Shown here: piece after piece, positions 47,313-55,770 of the stretch
How positions within the stretch are numbered: the stretch's first letter is position 1
Layout: the number at the start of each line of letters is the position of its first letter
From: a virus
Length of the DNA stretch: 57,725 nt
Direction: 5' to 3' (one strand)
IMG/VR virus record: IMGVR_UViG_3300044974_001269
Coordinates: 1-57,725 of that record
Made by a program: the position numbers and the translations under genes
Notes under the pieces: model-generated
Databases searched by the model: none
Told to the model about the DNA's origin: nothing
Seen by the model: the letters and a program-made list of their open reading frames with translations, nothing else

Positions 47313-47921
47313 TTATTTCTTTTTCTTTAGTTCACTCAGTGCGTTTACAGGAATAATTGTTCCTACAGGATATGAAGACCCCACAGGTGCCTGAGTTACA
47401 GATGTTTCACCTGGATGAGCTCGTAATGCTCTTCTCATCGGAAACGCTAATTCATTAAGTGGACCAAAACATTCTGCAAGTGTTACACCATTAACCTTAT
47501 TAGGTAATACAACACAAGGCATACACCACATATTACTCATTCCACCTTCAGGTCCTTTAGATATCACGAATGTTCTATTCACCGTGGGTAAATTTTCCCA
47601 AGTTGGTGCTTGAGGAACACTATCATAGTACCAAAAGTAAGACCATACAGTTTTATCTGTTCCATCAGGTGTAAGTGAAGGGTTCGGAACCAAAATTTTG
47701 TTTGCAACTGAAGGACCATCCATAACAGGACAAACTGCAACACCTTCCAAGAACTTTTTACCTTCTACAGTAATAGTTTTACCCGTTGCCTTAGCAGAAG
47801 AAGCCCCACAAAAAGCAAATTTTCCCTCAACAATTGTGAGTGCTTTCCCTCTATGAAGTTTCTGAGTGAATGATGTTGTTCCTAATCCCAACATCGCAAG
47901 TAATAATAGTAGTTTTTTCAT
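47313..47921 (-). CDS. exported protein, 202 aa
   Basis: Signal peptide MKKLLLLLAMLGLGTTSFTQ. Mature part with several Cys (CGASSAKATG, WCMPCVVLPN) and a Lys-rich end (LSELKKKK). No domain recognised. First gene of a two-gene cassette with the 288-aa gene. Confidence 0.62.
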   Translation of the reverse strand: MKKLLLLLAMLGLGTTSFTQKLHRGKALTIVEGKFAFCGASSAKATGKTITVEGKKFLEGVAVCPVMDGPSVANKILVPNPSLTPDGTDKTVWSYFWYYDSVPQAPTWENLPTVNRTFVISKGPEGGMSNMWCMPCVVLPNKVNGVTLAECFGPLNELAFPMRRALRAHPGETSVTQAPVGSSYPVGTIIPVNALSELKKKK

Positions 47922-47933
47922 AATATATTTTAT

Positions 47934-47943
47934 TATAAATATA
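47934..47943 (-). promoter_or_regulatory. TATTTAT-box promoter candidate
   Basis: Minus-strand TATATTTATA, 12 bp before ATG 47921, inside the terminator T-tail. Confidence 0.55.
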
Positions 47944-47969
47944 AAACCCCCACCATAAGGTGAGGGTTT
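47943..47969 (-). terminator. terminator of repeated type, copy 3
   Basis: ACCCTCACC/GGTGGGGGT hairpin after the TonB-dependent receptor gene. Confidence 0.85.
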
Positions 47970-47990
47970 GTATAAACTGCGGAATGAAAA

Positions 47991-50900
47991 TTAGTTTCCG
48001 AATGTGTATCTCAAACCAAGTTGTGCTTGCCATACGTCAAACACAGAAGAGTTCCACTGATAAGTGTCCTTGATAAGTGAAGTAGAACCGTCGTAGTTTC
48101 TCTGTGTAGATAATCTATAGACAGGTTCGCCTGCTGTGTTGATTGATGAATAGCTAAGGATTGCTGGGTTTGTTGCTCTTTGAGAAACACCCCAATCATT
48201 ATTCAACATGTTTCCGAAGTTGAGGATATCTAAACGAATTTGGAAATTGTTGTTGATACCTTTTACTTTCACTACGAAATCTTGTTGAACTGAAAGGTCA
48301 AATCTGTGAAGAACAGGGATTGTAGAAGCGTTTCTCTCAGCGTATTGTCCTCTTCTTGTGGAGAGGTATTTGTCTTGAGCGATGTAAGCTTCAAAAGCCG
48401 CTTGTTGTTCAGCTTCTGTGAATGTGTAACTTCCAAGAGTACCATTTGGTAATCTTACTCCTGATGCTGTGAAAGATGCGAATTTGATATCAGAACCTTT
48501 TTGAGGAACGAAAATCATTTCGTTGTTGTTTACTCTATCACCGTTGAGGTCACCAGCTACGAAATAACCGAAAGGATTACCTTGTTGTCCTACATAACCT
48601 AATGTGATTGTTGTAGCACCAGCACCTTTCTTTGCACCGTTTTCAATCTTGTAACCGAGAAGTCCAACAAATCTGTTTGGAATCCAGTTATCAGAGAATG
48701 AAAGAGGTAAGTCGTTATTTCCGTTGATTGACCTTGCACTCTGCCAAGAACCTGATGCGATTGAACCCGCACTCATGTAATCTTTAGCCATAGATGTTGT
48801 CCAAGCCATAGAACCCCAAAGACCCTTTTGTGCAGGGTATTTAAGTTCAAATGTTGCTGAACGGAAGTTAGCACCGTTTCTGTTTGTTAAAACAGCTGCC
48901 ATAGATACGTTGTCATTTACTCTGACACCAGCATCGTTTCTTGCGAATAGAGCTCTTTTGTCAGGACCTTGTAAAGTTCCCACAGGAACATCAAGGTTTG
49001 CGTTGTAGTAATGAACAGCGTTTAAAAATCTGTTGTAAAGAAGTTCCACAGTACCTACAAAACCATAAGGTAGTTTTTGGTCTACCGCCAAGTTTGATTT
49101 CCATACTTGAGGGAATTTGTAGTTAGGGTCTGTGAAAGCTAAATCAAACGTAGAAGGAAGTGTTGGAGTTGAAGGAATGAAGTATTGGTTTGGATTTGCA
49201 GTGAAACCGTAGTTTGCCGCCGCCGCACCTGATACATCAATAAATCCTGTCAATACACCGTTGTTTCCTACTTGGTTTGATACAAACACATAAGGAGGTC
49301 TACCTGTGAAAATACCTGTACCACCTCTTACTTGTGTTTTGTTCTGACCTTTGTGGTTGTAATTAAATCCAAATCTTGGTTCCCACAAAAGTTGTGTCTT
49401 TGGAAGTGTACCTGTATTGAATTTTTCACCACCAGCGAAAGTCATTGCAGTTACTGCAGCGTTTTCAATTGCGGTATTCTCAAATCCAATTACAGCAACT
49501 CTCAGACCACCAGTGAGTTTCAAATTTTGAGTATACTGATACTCATCTTGAACATAAAGGTCAAGACGTGATGTCTTTAACACTTGCATAGGTTCAATAC
49601 CACCAGGAAGAGCTGAATATCTCAACTGAAATCTCGCTGGTGCAAGTGTTGAAGGTATTCCACCGTTTGCTAATGATTGATTAGCTGCTGTGTAGAAATC
49701 TGCAAGTGAATTGAAGATATACACACCGTTTGAAGCGGGGAAGAATAAGTTGTTAGAACGATATTTTTCAAAATTAACACCAGCAACCACTGTGTGCTTG
49801 TCCATAAACTTGGTCAAGTTGTTTGTGATGTGGAAAGTGTTATAATCCAACTTATTACCTGGTGTGAATGGGTCGAAACCTACTGATGTGTAAGTTGCAT
49901 TACCATTCATAATGTCAATAGTTGGAAACATTTGTGAAAGATACGCTCTGTTCTCAATTTGTTTGTCATAACCAACAATCAAGTTGTTATGTAAAGTGTT
50001 AGAAAACTTACTATTCAATTCCAATACACTTGAACGAGTGTTGTCCATAATGATGTATCCACTGTTCTTAAATGACATTGCGTTGAACTGAGTAGTTCTG
50101 TTTCCTGCACCTGCAGATTGAGAGTTTGAGATGTTGATTTCAGCGTCAGAGTTGTGCCAAACATAACGAGCAGTCAATTTGTGTTTGTCGTTAATGTTCC
50201 AGTCAGCTCTTACGAGAAATTTCTCAGATTTGTTTGCGTTGTTGTACCCTTCCCAAGGACCCGTCTCATAATTGAAATTTGTTCTCATGTAATCAGAAAG
50301 TGTCTTCATATCAGAGTAAAGAACTCTTGATACTTGTGACCCTGTGAGAGGAGAACCTGTTGAAATCCAAGTTGTACCTGGTTCAGTTCTTTCCAAAGTT
50401 TCGTAGTTTCCGAAGATGAACAATTTGTTCTTGATAATCGGAGCACCAAGTCTGAAACCTCTCATAGTTTCTTCAAACTTCGAAGCAGTTACAGTAGTTC
50501 CTTTTGCGTTGTTTCCAACATAACGGACGTTGTCTCTGCTTGACTGATAATAAGAACCATCAATTTTGTTCGTACCACTTCTTGTGACTGCGTTGATACC
50601 AGCACCAACGAAACCACTTTGACGAATGTCAAACGGTGCTACGTTGATTTGAAGTTGGTCAATCGCATCCAAAGAAATCGCAGTGGAACCTGTTCTACCA
50701 CCAGCTTGTGCTGAAGAACCAAGACCGAAACCGTTGTTGAATTGAGAACCGTCGATAGTGAAATTGTTTAATCTACTATCAGCAGCACCAAAAGAACGAC
50801 CATCACCCATTGGATTGTACTTGGTGATTCCGTCGATAGTTCTAGCACCTGTGATGGGAACTGAAGTAAGTTCTCTTCTACCAAATTGCTGAGACGCACC

Positions 50901-51296
50901 AGTTCTATCCTTACTGAATGTGTTGTTTCTGTTTGAACCGACAACTACTTCAGACAAGGTCTTAACATCAGAAATCAACACAATTTCCAAGGTGGTTGTA
51001 ATACCGAGGTTTGTGTTAATGTCAGTGAGTTCTTGTTTTTTGTAGCCAACGTTAGAAACGCTAATCACATAAGGACCACCTGGACGCACAGCAGGAATGG
51101 TAAATGTACCAACTTTGTTTGTAGTTGAACGATAAACCGAACCTGTTGGTTGGTGAACCGCTTCAACTGACGCTCCCACTAAAGCATCTCCTTTTTCATT
51201 TTTCACTACACCAGACAGGGCAGAAGTTGTGATTTGCCCGAAAGATGCAAGCGTCACGAATAAGGATAAAAGTGACGTCATGATTGTTTTTTTCAT
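47991..51296 (-). CDS. Oar-type TonB-dependent outer-membrane receptor
   Basis: 1101 aa from ATG 51296, chosen because it gives a signal peptide (MKKTIMTSLLSLFVTLASFG). Residues ~25-110: carboxypeptidase-regulatory-like domain (ALSGVVKNEKGDALVGASVE, YVISVSNVGYKKQELTD). Residues ~125-250: plug domain (VVVGSNRNNTF, GARTIDGITKYNPMGDG, RLNNFTIDGSQFNNGFGL, GINAVTRSGTNKIDGSYY). The rest is a 22-strand-type barrel ending WQAQLGLRYTFGN. Complete and uninterrupted. It is visibly less AT-rich (about 42% GC in sampled lines against under 30% elsewhere), which suggests recent transfer from a host. Such receptors import large substrates and serve as phage receptors. Confidence 0.9.
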   Translation of the reverse strand: MKKTIMTSLLSLFVTLASFGQITTSALSGVVKNEKGDALVGASVEAVHQPTGSVYRSTTNKVGTFTIPAVRPGGPYVISVSNVGYKKQELTDINTNLGITTTLEIVLISDVKTLSEVVVGSNRNNTFSKDRTGASQQFGRRELTSVPITGARTIDGITKYNPMGDGRSFGAADSRLNNFTIDGSQFNNGFGLGSSAQAGGRTGSTAISLDAIDQLQINVAPFDIRQSGFVGAGINAVTRSGTNKIDGSYYQSSRDNVRYVGNNAKGTTVTASKFEETMRGFRLGAPIIKNKLFIFGNYETLERTEPGTTWISTGSPLTGSQVSRVLYSDMKTLSDYMRTNFNYETGPWEGYNNANKSEKFLVRADWNINDKHKLTARYVWHNSDAEINISNSQSAGAGNRTTQFNAMSFKNSGYIIMDNTRSSVLELNSKFSNTLHNNLIVGYDKQIENRAYLSQMFPTIDIMNGNATYTSVGFDPFTPGNKLDYNTFHITNNLTKFMDKHTVVAGVNFEKYRSNNLFFPASNGVYIFNSLADFYTAANQSLANGGIPSTLAPARFQLRYSALPGGIEPMQVLKTSRLDLYVQDEYQYTQNLKLTGGLRVAVIGFENTAIENAAVTAMTFAGGEKFNTGTLPKTQLLWEPRFGFNYNHKGQNKTQVRGGTGIFTGRPPYVFVSNQVGNNGVLTGFIDVSGAAAANYGFTANPNQYFIPSTPTLPSTFDLAFTDPNYKFPQVWKSNLAVDQKLPYGFVGTVELLYNRFLNAVHYYNANLDVPVGTLQGPDKRALFARNDAGVRVNDNVSMAAVLTNRNGANFRSATFELKYPAQKGLWGSMAWTTSMAKDYMSAGSIASGSWQSARSINGNNDLPLSFSDNWIPNRFVGLLGYKIENGAKKGAGATTITLGYVGQQGNPFGYFVAGDLNGDRVNNNEMIFVPQKGSDIKFASFTASGVRLPNGTLGSYTFTEAEQQAAFEAYIAQDKYLSTRRGQYAERNASTIPVLHRFDLSVQQDFVVKVKGINNNFQIRLDILNFGNMLNNDWGVSQRATNPAILSYSSINTAGEPVYRLSTQRNYDGSTSLIKDTYQWNSSVFDVWQAQLGLRYTFGN

Positions 51297-51315
51297 GTTT
51301 GTTTTGTTTATTGGT

Positions 51316-51327
51316 TTATAAATAAAA
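51316..51327 (-). promoter_or_regulatory. TATTTAT-box promoter candidate (receptor)
   Basis: Minus-strand TTTATTTATAAA, 19 bp before ATG 51296. The leader that follows (CCAATAAACAAAACAAAC) is almost the same as that of the 149-aa gene. Confidence 0.5.
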
Positions 51328-51329
51328 AA

Positions 51330-51354
51330 TCCCGAAGACAGGGCGTCAACGGGA
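51330..51354 (-). terminator. hairpin before receptor promoter
   Basis: TCCCG/CGGGA arms followed on the minus strand by ATTTTTTATTTATAAA; terminator-promoter fusion. The stem is short. Confidence 0.5.
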
Positions 51355-51507
51355 CTATTGTATTTTTCTGAGTTGATAAAGTAATACAGTCGATATAAAA
51401 AATTCATATAAAAAATCTCCCCAACTTTCATAATTAGCCCTCGAAATACAAAAAACCCAATCGACTGAACAAACTTAATAATTTCTTAATTGAAAATCAA
51501 TAGGCGA

Positions 51508-51536
51508 AAAAAAACCCCCGATTTCTCGGGGGCTTT
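51508..51536 (-). terminator. strong terminator
   Basis: CCCCCGA/TCGGGGG stem and long T run on the minus strand, after the 37-aa gene. Confidence 0.88.
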
Positions 51537-51539
51537 GGA

Positions 51540-51653
51540 TTACTTCTTAAGTTTTCCAAGAAGTTTAGAAATATGTGGTCCTACCACAAATCCGACAACA
51601 ACACCTAATAAAAAGTGCCACTGCCATAAAAATTCAAAATTTTCCATACTCAT
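51540..51653 (-). CDS. 37-aa single-helix membrane protein
   Basis: MSMENFEFLWQWHFLLGVVV then GFVVGPHISKLLGKLKK. One membrane helix and a basic end, followed at once by a strong terminator. Sits 19 bases after the 149-aa gene. Confidence 0.55.
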   Translation of the reverse strand: MSMENFEFLWQWHFLLGVVVGFVVGPHISKLLGKLKK

Positions 51654-51672
51654 TTTGATTTTTTTTTAACTT

Positions 51673-52122
51673 TTAAAGATGATACTTCAATCCAAATCCA
51701 ACAAGACTCGAATGTTTGCCATCCTTAACAGTTCTTAGAATTGATTGTTCTAAGCACCATTTTTTGTTTATCCTGTATCCAATGGAAGGAACATAAGTTA
51801 GTTGCCCTTTTTGTCCATTGAAGAAGGTAACACCACCGTCAAGTCCAACATGTAGACCTTTCTTTAGGTGCTTACGGAACCCAACTAAAGCAGGAATTCT
51901 TGCGAACCCGTCTTTATCTTGCATAAAACCAAGAGAGACATTCCAGTTTTTCTTTGAGAAATCTACTCTTTGACCCCATGCTTTGGAATCCCAATCAACA
52001 TTTTTTGCAATTGGTGCCATAGCTGTTGCTCCTACGGAAATATCCCATCCACCGTCTTTTTTCTGAGCAAATGTTGCTAATGAGAACACTGTAGCAAAAA
52101 ATAACAAAATGTGTTTTTTCAT
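51673..52122 (-). CDS. small outer-membrane barrel-like protein, 149 aa
   Basis: Signal peptide MKKHILLFFATVFSLATFAQ. Mature part is short amphipathic strands (WDISVGATAMAPIAKNVDWD, GLHVGLDGGVTFF, SLVGFGLKYHL), as in 6-8-stranded barrels. Shares its 5' leader with the TonB-dependent receptor gene downstream, so they are probably co-regulated. Confidence 0.65.
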   Translation of the reverse strand: MKKHILLFFATVFSLATFAQKKDGGWDISVGATAMAPIAKNVDWDSKAWGQRVDFSKKNWNVSLGFMQDKDGFARIPALVGFRKHLKKGLHVGLDGGVTFFNGQKGQLTYVPSIGYRINKKWCLEQSILRTVKDGKHSSLVGFGLKYHL

Positions 52123-52140
52123 TTGTGTTTTGTTTATTGA

Positions 52141-52152
52141 TTTATAAATAAA
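52141..52152 (-). promoter_or_regulatory. TATTTAT-box promoter candidate
   Basis: Minus-strand TTTATTTATAAA, 18 bp before ATG 52122. Confidence 0.5.
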
Positions 52153-52154
52153 AA

Positions 52155-52190
52155 TCCCATCACAAAATTCTTTCGAAAATGCGGATGGGA
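52155..52190 (-). terminator. terminator fused to promoter
   Basis: TCCCATC/GATGGGA arms then TTTTTATTTATAAA on the minus strand; follows the YkgJ-like gene. Confidence 0.65.
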
Positions 52191-52231
52191 CTGATATTTC
52201 TGTATTATAAATATCTTTTAAAAAAGGAAAA

Positions 52232-52627
52232 TTAACTTTTTTGTTGTGTGTTATCTATAAGATATTGACACTCAAATAATTGACAAGTTGTGGGTCTTAT
52301 CTCATAGACCATACACGCCCTTAAATTCATGTTGTAAAATATACATGGTCTAATTGAATTGTTTGTATCGACCCTGAGGGCGGGATAGTTTTGAGGTTGT
52401 TGCCAAGTCGCTTTATCAGGGAACAACTTTGAACCTTCTTGATGATTTATAAAAACATCATCATAATGTATTTTTCGTCCGAGTTTATTGGACAAGTCAG
52501 AAATAAATCTATCAGGGTCTGAGTGTGGACCGATTATGAAATCTCTATCTGCTACGGTACAACAACCGCCATGATTGTTGTCAAAACCCAAACATTTGTT
52601 ACTACATATATTGCAATCAGCTCCCAT
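52232..52627 (-). CDS. YkgJ-family Cys-cluster protein
   Basis: 131 aa. Cys layout CNICSNKCLGF, GGCCTVADRDF, RPCIFYNMNLRACMVYEIRP and TTCQLFECQYL matches the YkgJ zinc/iron-chelating family. The bound metal and function are unknown. Follows the tmRNA on the same strand by 11 bases. Confidence 0.8.
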   Translation of the reverse strand: MGADCNICSNKCLGFDNNHGGCCTVADRDFIIGPHSDPDRFISDLSNKLGRKIHYDDVFINHQEGSKLFPDKATWQQPQNYPALRVDTNNSIRPCIFYNMNLRACMVYEIRPTTCQLFECQYLIDNTQQKS

Positions 52628-52637
52628 AATGTGAAAG

Positions 52638-53036
52638 TGGTGGAGAAGACGGGAGTCGAACCCGTTTCTTGTTCGCGATGACTATAAGTGACTACACGTT
52701 TATTACAACATTGTTTCTCAATGTTCCGAAATATTAAGTTTGATATATGTGGGAACCAAACTTACAAACAACCTGGTCTCAGAGTTATTTTAAAGGAGCT
52801 CTGACCTGTGACCCCTATAACGGACTTCTGTTCCTAGGTTTTATGTCCTTCCCGACCCGAATATTGAGTTCTTAATTCAATTAAGCCTCAACAACAGCTT
52901 CCTCAGCAATTAGACCGAGAGCAGCCATTTTAGCAAAAGTATTGCCAGTTGTGTTTCGAACCAGTTTTTAAGGAGTTAATTCAGCTCCTACGTGCCACCT
53001 ATACCCACACACGCCAATCAATGCCGTGACTTCCCC
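52638..53036 (-). ncRNA. ssrA: tmRNA (transfer-messenger RNA)
   Basis: 399 nt on the minus strand. The tRNA-like ends pair: GGGGAAG at the 5' end with CTTCTCC, then A and an encoded CCA (52638-52640); T-arm ACGGG-TTCGACT-CCCGT. The 5' end has no normal anticodon arm. The tag frame at 52946-52881 begins at GGC and encodes 21 residues starting GNTFAKMAAL and ending EEAVVEA, then TAA and a second in-frame TAA. Pseudoknot-like pairs follow. It rescues stalled ribosomes and tags the product. The tag end VVEA differs from the usual (A)LAA. Confidence 0.93.
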
Positions 53037-53055
53037 ATAGTTCAAATAACTTTCA

Positions 53056-53085
53056 CAAATATAGGATAAATATTTTAATTTACAA
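53056..53085 (-). promoter_or_regulatory. host-type promoter (GTTG-N19-TATATTTG) for tmRNA
   Basis: Minus strand; -7 box ends 19 bp before the mature 5' end. A TATTTAT sequence also lies between the two boxes. Confidence 0.6.
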
Positions 53086-53089
53086 CTTG

Positions 53090-53097
53090 TATTTATT
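53090..53097 (+). promoter_or_regulatory. TATTTAT-box promoter candidate
   Basis: TATTTATT, 3 bp before the ATG at 53101. Confidence 0.5.
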
Positions 53098-53100
53098 GTT

Positions 53101-54141
53101 ATGGGTAAGTTTGATTTTTTTATTGGTCTGAAAAACTTCATTACGGGAAAAATTGATAAAAGTGATTTGATAGGTTTGGATGATAAAATTTATAAAATCG
53201 AAACCACAAGAGACGGAAAATCTATTATTTTTTACGATTTCGATTATGACTCTAATGTCTTAGAAAATGCCGGATACACGCAAGATGATATTTCAGTTTA
53301 TTCCAACATGACATCTCACTATGGTAATAGTTATGAATTTTACTCAGATTATAGCGGGATGGAGGATTTCGAATCAGGTTACGGTCCTTGGAATGAACTT
53401 GATGACGATAATTGGGAAAAATTAAAATACATTTCTCATTTCCTCATGAAGGAGCCTTTTTCTATGGACAATAGTTTTTTGGAAAGGTTTGCAAATAAAT
53501 TACTCAACACTTTCCCAACAGAAACAAAAGAAATAGTCTACGACTACTCAAGAGAAAGAAATGAACAGATAAGCAATTCCGTAGCGGAACACGTTGAAAA
53601 AGAAGTAAAAGAATTTTTTGAAACAATTCCTGTAAAATTTGTTGGAGATGGAATAGTTTCGGTTGATGCAAGAGAAGTATTCGATTACTACGTAGAGAGT
53701 GGAAATCTTAATTTTCCTCTCGGAAAAATTATTAAAGGAATAATGCGAAAAGGGGAACCTATGGGTGGATGGTCTGAAAATATTTGGGAATATGAAAACG
53801 ATGAAGGTTTTGATAAAATTTACTATAATAAAGAGGTTGAGAAAGAACTCGACAGTATTATAGATAAATTGACTGAAAACGAAGAAGAAGCCAGAAAATT
53901 CACTTCGATGGTAGAAAGGGTCAGTAGAAAATTCAAACAAGGAACATGGTTTCCTTTACCAAAAGATAAATCAAACTCTGTAAGGTTTAGAATTGACGGT
54001 TTTGATTTTCCATCTCAAAAATTGGTTGTGAGTCTTCAAAAAGAACTCAAAAGGAAAGAATTCAAAATGACCGAAGAGAACTTCTATAATTTACTTTATC
54101 AACCTGAATTATTTAAAATTGGAGAATTACACGATTTTTAA
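53101..54141 (+). CDS. hypothetical protein, 346 aa
   Basis: Starts MGKFDFFIGLKNFITGKI. Acidic and aromatic-rich N-terminal half (TSHYGNSYEFYSDYSGMEDF), long helices around 150-190 and 240-290 (SNSVAEHVEKEVKEFFETIP, ELDSIIDKLTENEEEARKF). No signal, membrane helix or known motif. Possibly structural; no evidence for an enzyme. Confidence 0.6.
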   Translation: MGKFDFFIGLKNFITGKIDKSDLIGLDDKIYKIETTRDGKSIIFYDFDYDSNVLENAGYTQDDISVYSNMTSHYGNSYEFYSDYSGMEDFESGYGPWNELDDDNWEKLKYISHFLMKEPFSMDNSFLERFANKLLNTFPTETKEIVYDYSRERNEQISNSVAEHVEKEVKEFFETIPVKFVGDGIVSVDAREVFDYYVESGNLNFPLGKIIKGIMRKGEPMGGWSENIWEYENDEGFDKIYYNKEVEKELDSIIDKLTENEEEARKFTSMVERVSRKFKQGTWFPLPKDKSNSVRFRIDGFDFPSQKLVVSLQKELKRKEFKMTEENFYNLLYQPELFKIGELHDF

Positions 54142-54153
54142 TATCTTTGTGTA

Positions 54154-54981
54154 ATGAACCAAAATTTAGAACTACTTAAAGAAGTTTTATCCGTACCCAC
54201 CTCTACTTATAACGAAGATTTGATGATTTCATATCTTCAAAAATGGTTGGACGAAAAAAATATTCCAAATTATACTGATAGTCATGGCAACGTTTATGCA
54301 ACAAAAAAAATTCAAGAAGTACCTGATGATTTTTATTATCCTTGCGTTATATCTCATACTGATACTGTTCACGGATTGGGGAGTATAAATGTTCATGAAG
54401 AACAACTGCCAAACGCACAAGGTGAGACAAAACTATCTCTCAAGGCTTATGATGACAAAGGTAAACCAACAGGGATTGGAGGGGATGATAAATGTGGTGT
54501 TTTTGCTTGTTTAACTCTACTCGAAGAACTCCCTTACTTGAAAGCGGCATTTTTCGTTTCTGAAGAAACTGGATGTCATGGTTCGAGAAAAGCGGACAAA
54601 TCATTCTTTCATGATGTGGGTTATGCAATTCAATTTGACGCACCAGAAAACTGGATGATTACAGAAAAATGTTTCGGTCATGTTTTGTTTGACAGAGACA
54701 CTGATTTTTTCAAAAGTTGTGATGAGGTTCTCTGTGAGGGAATGAATGCTGACTACATGAGATACATGGTTCATCCTTATACTGATGTCTATGCTTTAAG
54801 AAGTCAATTTGATTTTTCTTGTATCAATTTTTCAATTGGATATTACGATTACCACACAAAAGACGAATACGTCGTGGTTGAAGATGTTTTCAATGGAATT
54901 AAAATGGGTAAAAAGATGATTGAGAAATTGGGAAATAAACTTCACTATAAAGCACTTGCTACAGATTGGAGATACGCTTAA
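54154..54981 (+). CDS. M20/M42-like zinc peptidase
   Basis: 275 aa. Zinc-site motifs in order: VISHTDTVHG (HxD), GGDDKCGVFACL (bridging Asp), FFVSEETGCHGSRKAD (Glu pair) and INFSIGYYDYHTKDEYVVVE near the C-terminus (His). Matches peptidase-T/M20-type deacylases without the dimerisation domain, hence short. Likely cleaves small peptides or amide metabolites in the cytoplasm; might supply amino acids. Overlaps the convergent metallopeptidase gene by 4 bases. Confidence 0.8.
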   Translation: MNQNLELLKEVLSVPTSTYNEDLMISYLQKWLDEKNIPNYTDSHGNVYATKKIQEVPDDFYYPCVISHTDTVHGLGSINVHEEQLPNAQGETKLSLKAYDDKGKPTGIGGDDKCGVFACLTLLEELPYLKAAFFVSEETGCHGSRKADKSFFHDVGYAIQFDAPENWMITEKCFGHVLFDRDTDFFKSCDEVLCEGMNADYMRYMVHPYTDVYALRSQFDFSCINFSIGYYDYHTKDEYVVVEDVFNGIKMGKKMIEKLGNKLHYKALATDWRYA

Positions 54982-55730
54982 AAGAGATTTTCTAAATTCT
55001 TAAGAAACGGTTTAACTACGGGGTGGTCTTGTATGTCATCATACTTTTCACCCCTTCTTTTCATTTGTTTAATTTCTTCTGTTATTTTTCTGAGATTTTG
55101 TTCAATCATTTTGGACATAGATGGGTAATTCACAATATATGGTGATAGTACAAGTTCTTTTTTAGCAATATCCATAGGAATTCCCAAATCTCTTACTAAT
55201 TTTGCAACCATATTTTTTGCAAATTGGTCTGCGTCGAGTTCCATCTCCCAATATTGTTTGTATAGGTTTTCGAAATCTTCGAGGTCAAAATCACTCAAAG
55301 GGTTTGACATTTTTATTTTAGAAATTTGAGACTCGTGTCTCATTTCGTGAAAGAGAGTATAAATAAAATCACCAAGTGTTTGCATCTCGTTGGGTGAACA
55401 GATAATAATTTGGTCTTTGGTTCTTACACCACTGAAACCTGTGTAACAAGATTTTAATAATTTAATTTTAAAACCATTTTTAGAAATATATTTAATGATA
55501 AAATCTTTTATAATGTCGAGTTTATCAACATATTGTGCAGGAAATTTAGTTTTGAATTGGTCAAAAATTGTATCTAAATTAGATTTTGGTGTGTTATCAT
55601 GACCACATTTGTGACAAACGTATTTGTCTTTACCACCATCAGATAAATCCCAACTCCAACCACAACTATCACAAATGACTTTGCCGTCTTTGATTTCTTC
55701 TTTAATAAGTCTTTTGATTAAATCTCTCAC
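54978..55730 (-). CDS. zinc-ribbon + HExRH metallopeptidase with leader-like N-terminus
   Basis: 250 aa from GTG 55730. N-terminal helix MRDLIKRLIKEEIKDG (IKE site). Residues ~20-46: zinc ribbon CDSCGWSWDLSDGGKDKYVC then HKCGHDN, a module very common in phage virion proteins. Residues ~120-180: zincin site FHEMRHESQ (HExxH-like HEMRHE) and downstream YWEMELDADQFAKN supplying the third ligand. Unknown substrate. Sits between ClpC and the M20-like gene. Confidence 0.78.
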   Translation of the reverse strand: MRDLIKRLIKEEIKDGKVICDSCGWSWDLSDGGKDKYVCHKCGHDNTPKSNLDTIFDQFKTKFPAQYVDKLDIIKDFIIKYISKNGFKIKLLKSCYTGFSGVRTKDQIIICSPNEMQTLGDFIYTLFHEMRHESQISKIKMSNPLSDFDLEDFENLYKQYWEMELDADQFAKNMVAKLVRDLGIPMDIAKKELVLSPYIVNYPSMSKMIEQNLRKITEEIKQMKRRGEKYDDIQDHPVVKPFLKNLENLF

Positions 55731-55744
55731 AATATTAAATATAA

Positions 55745-55770
55745 AAAAAAGGGGATTAAATCCCCTTTTC
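55745..55770 (-). terminator. terminator after clpC-like gene, fused to next promoter
   Basis: AAAGGGGAT/ATCCCCTTT stem then TTTTTTTATATTTAATATTGTG on the minus strand, which runs into the start of the 250-aa gene. Confidence 0.85.

Noticed and set aside
45392-47969. Three repeated hairpins as a CRISPR-like or mobile repeat array
   Set aside because: The copies are ~0.9-1.5 kb apart with genes between, each at a gene end with a T run; they are terminators. No CRISPR array was seen anywhere in the window.
47991-51296. Receptor as a SusC-type transporter with SusD partner
   Set aside because: No SusD-like lipoprotein is next to it, and the plug and barrel pattern fits Oar-like receptors better.
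53548-53940. 130-aa minus-strand frame rich in Phe and Ile inside the 346-aa gene
   Set aside because: Antisense shadow of a Glu/Lys/Asn-rich coding region, with no promoter or start context.
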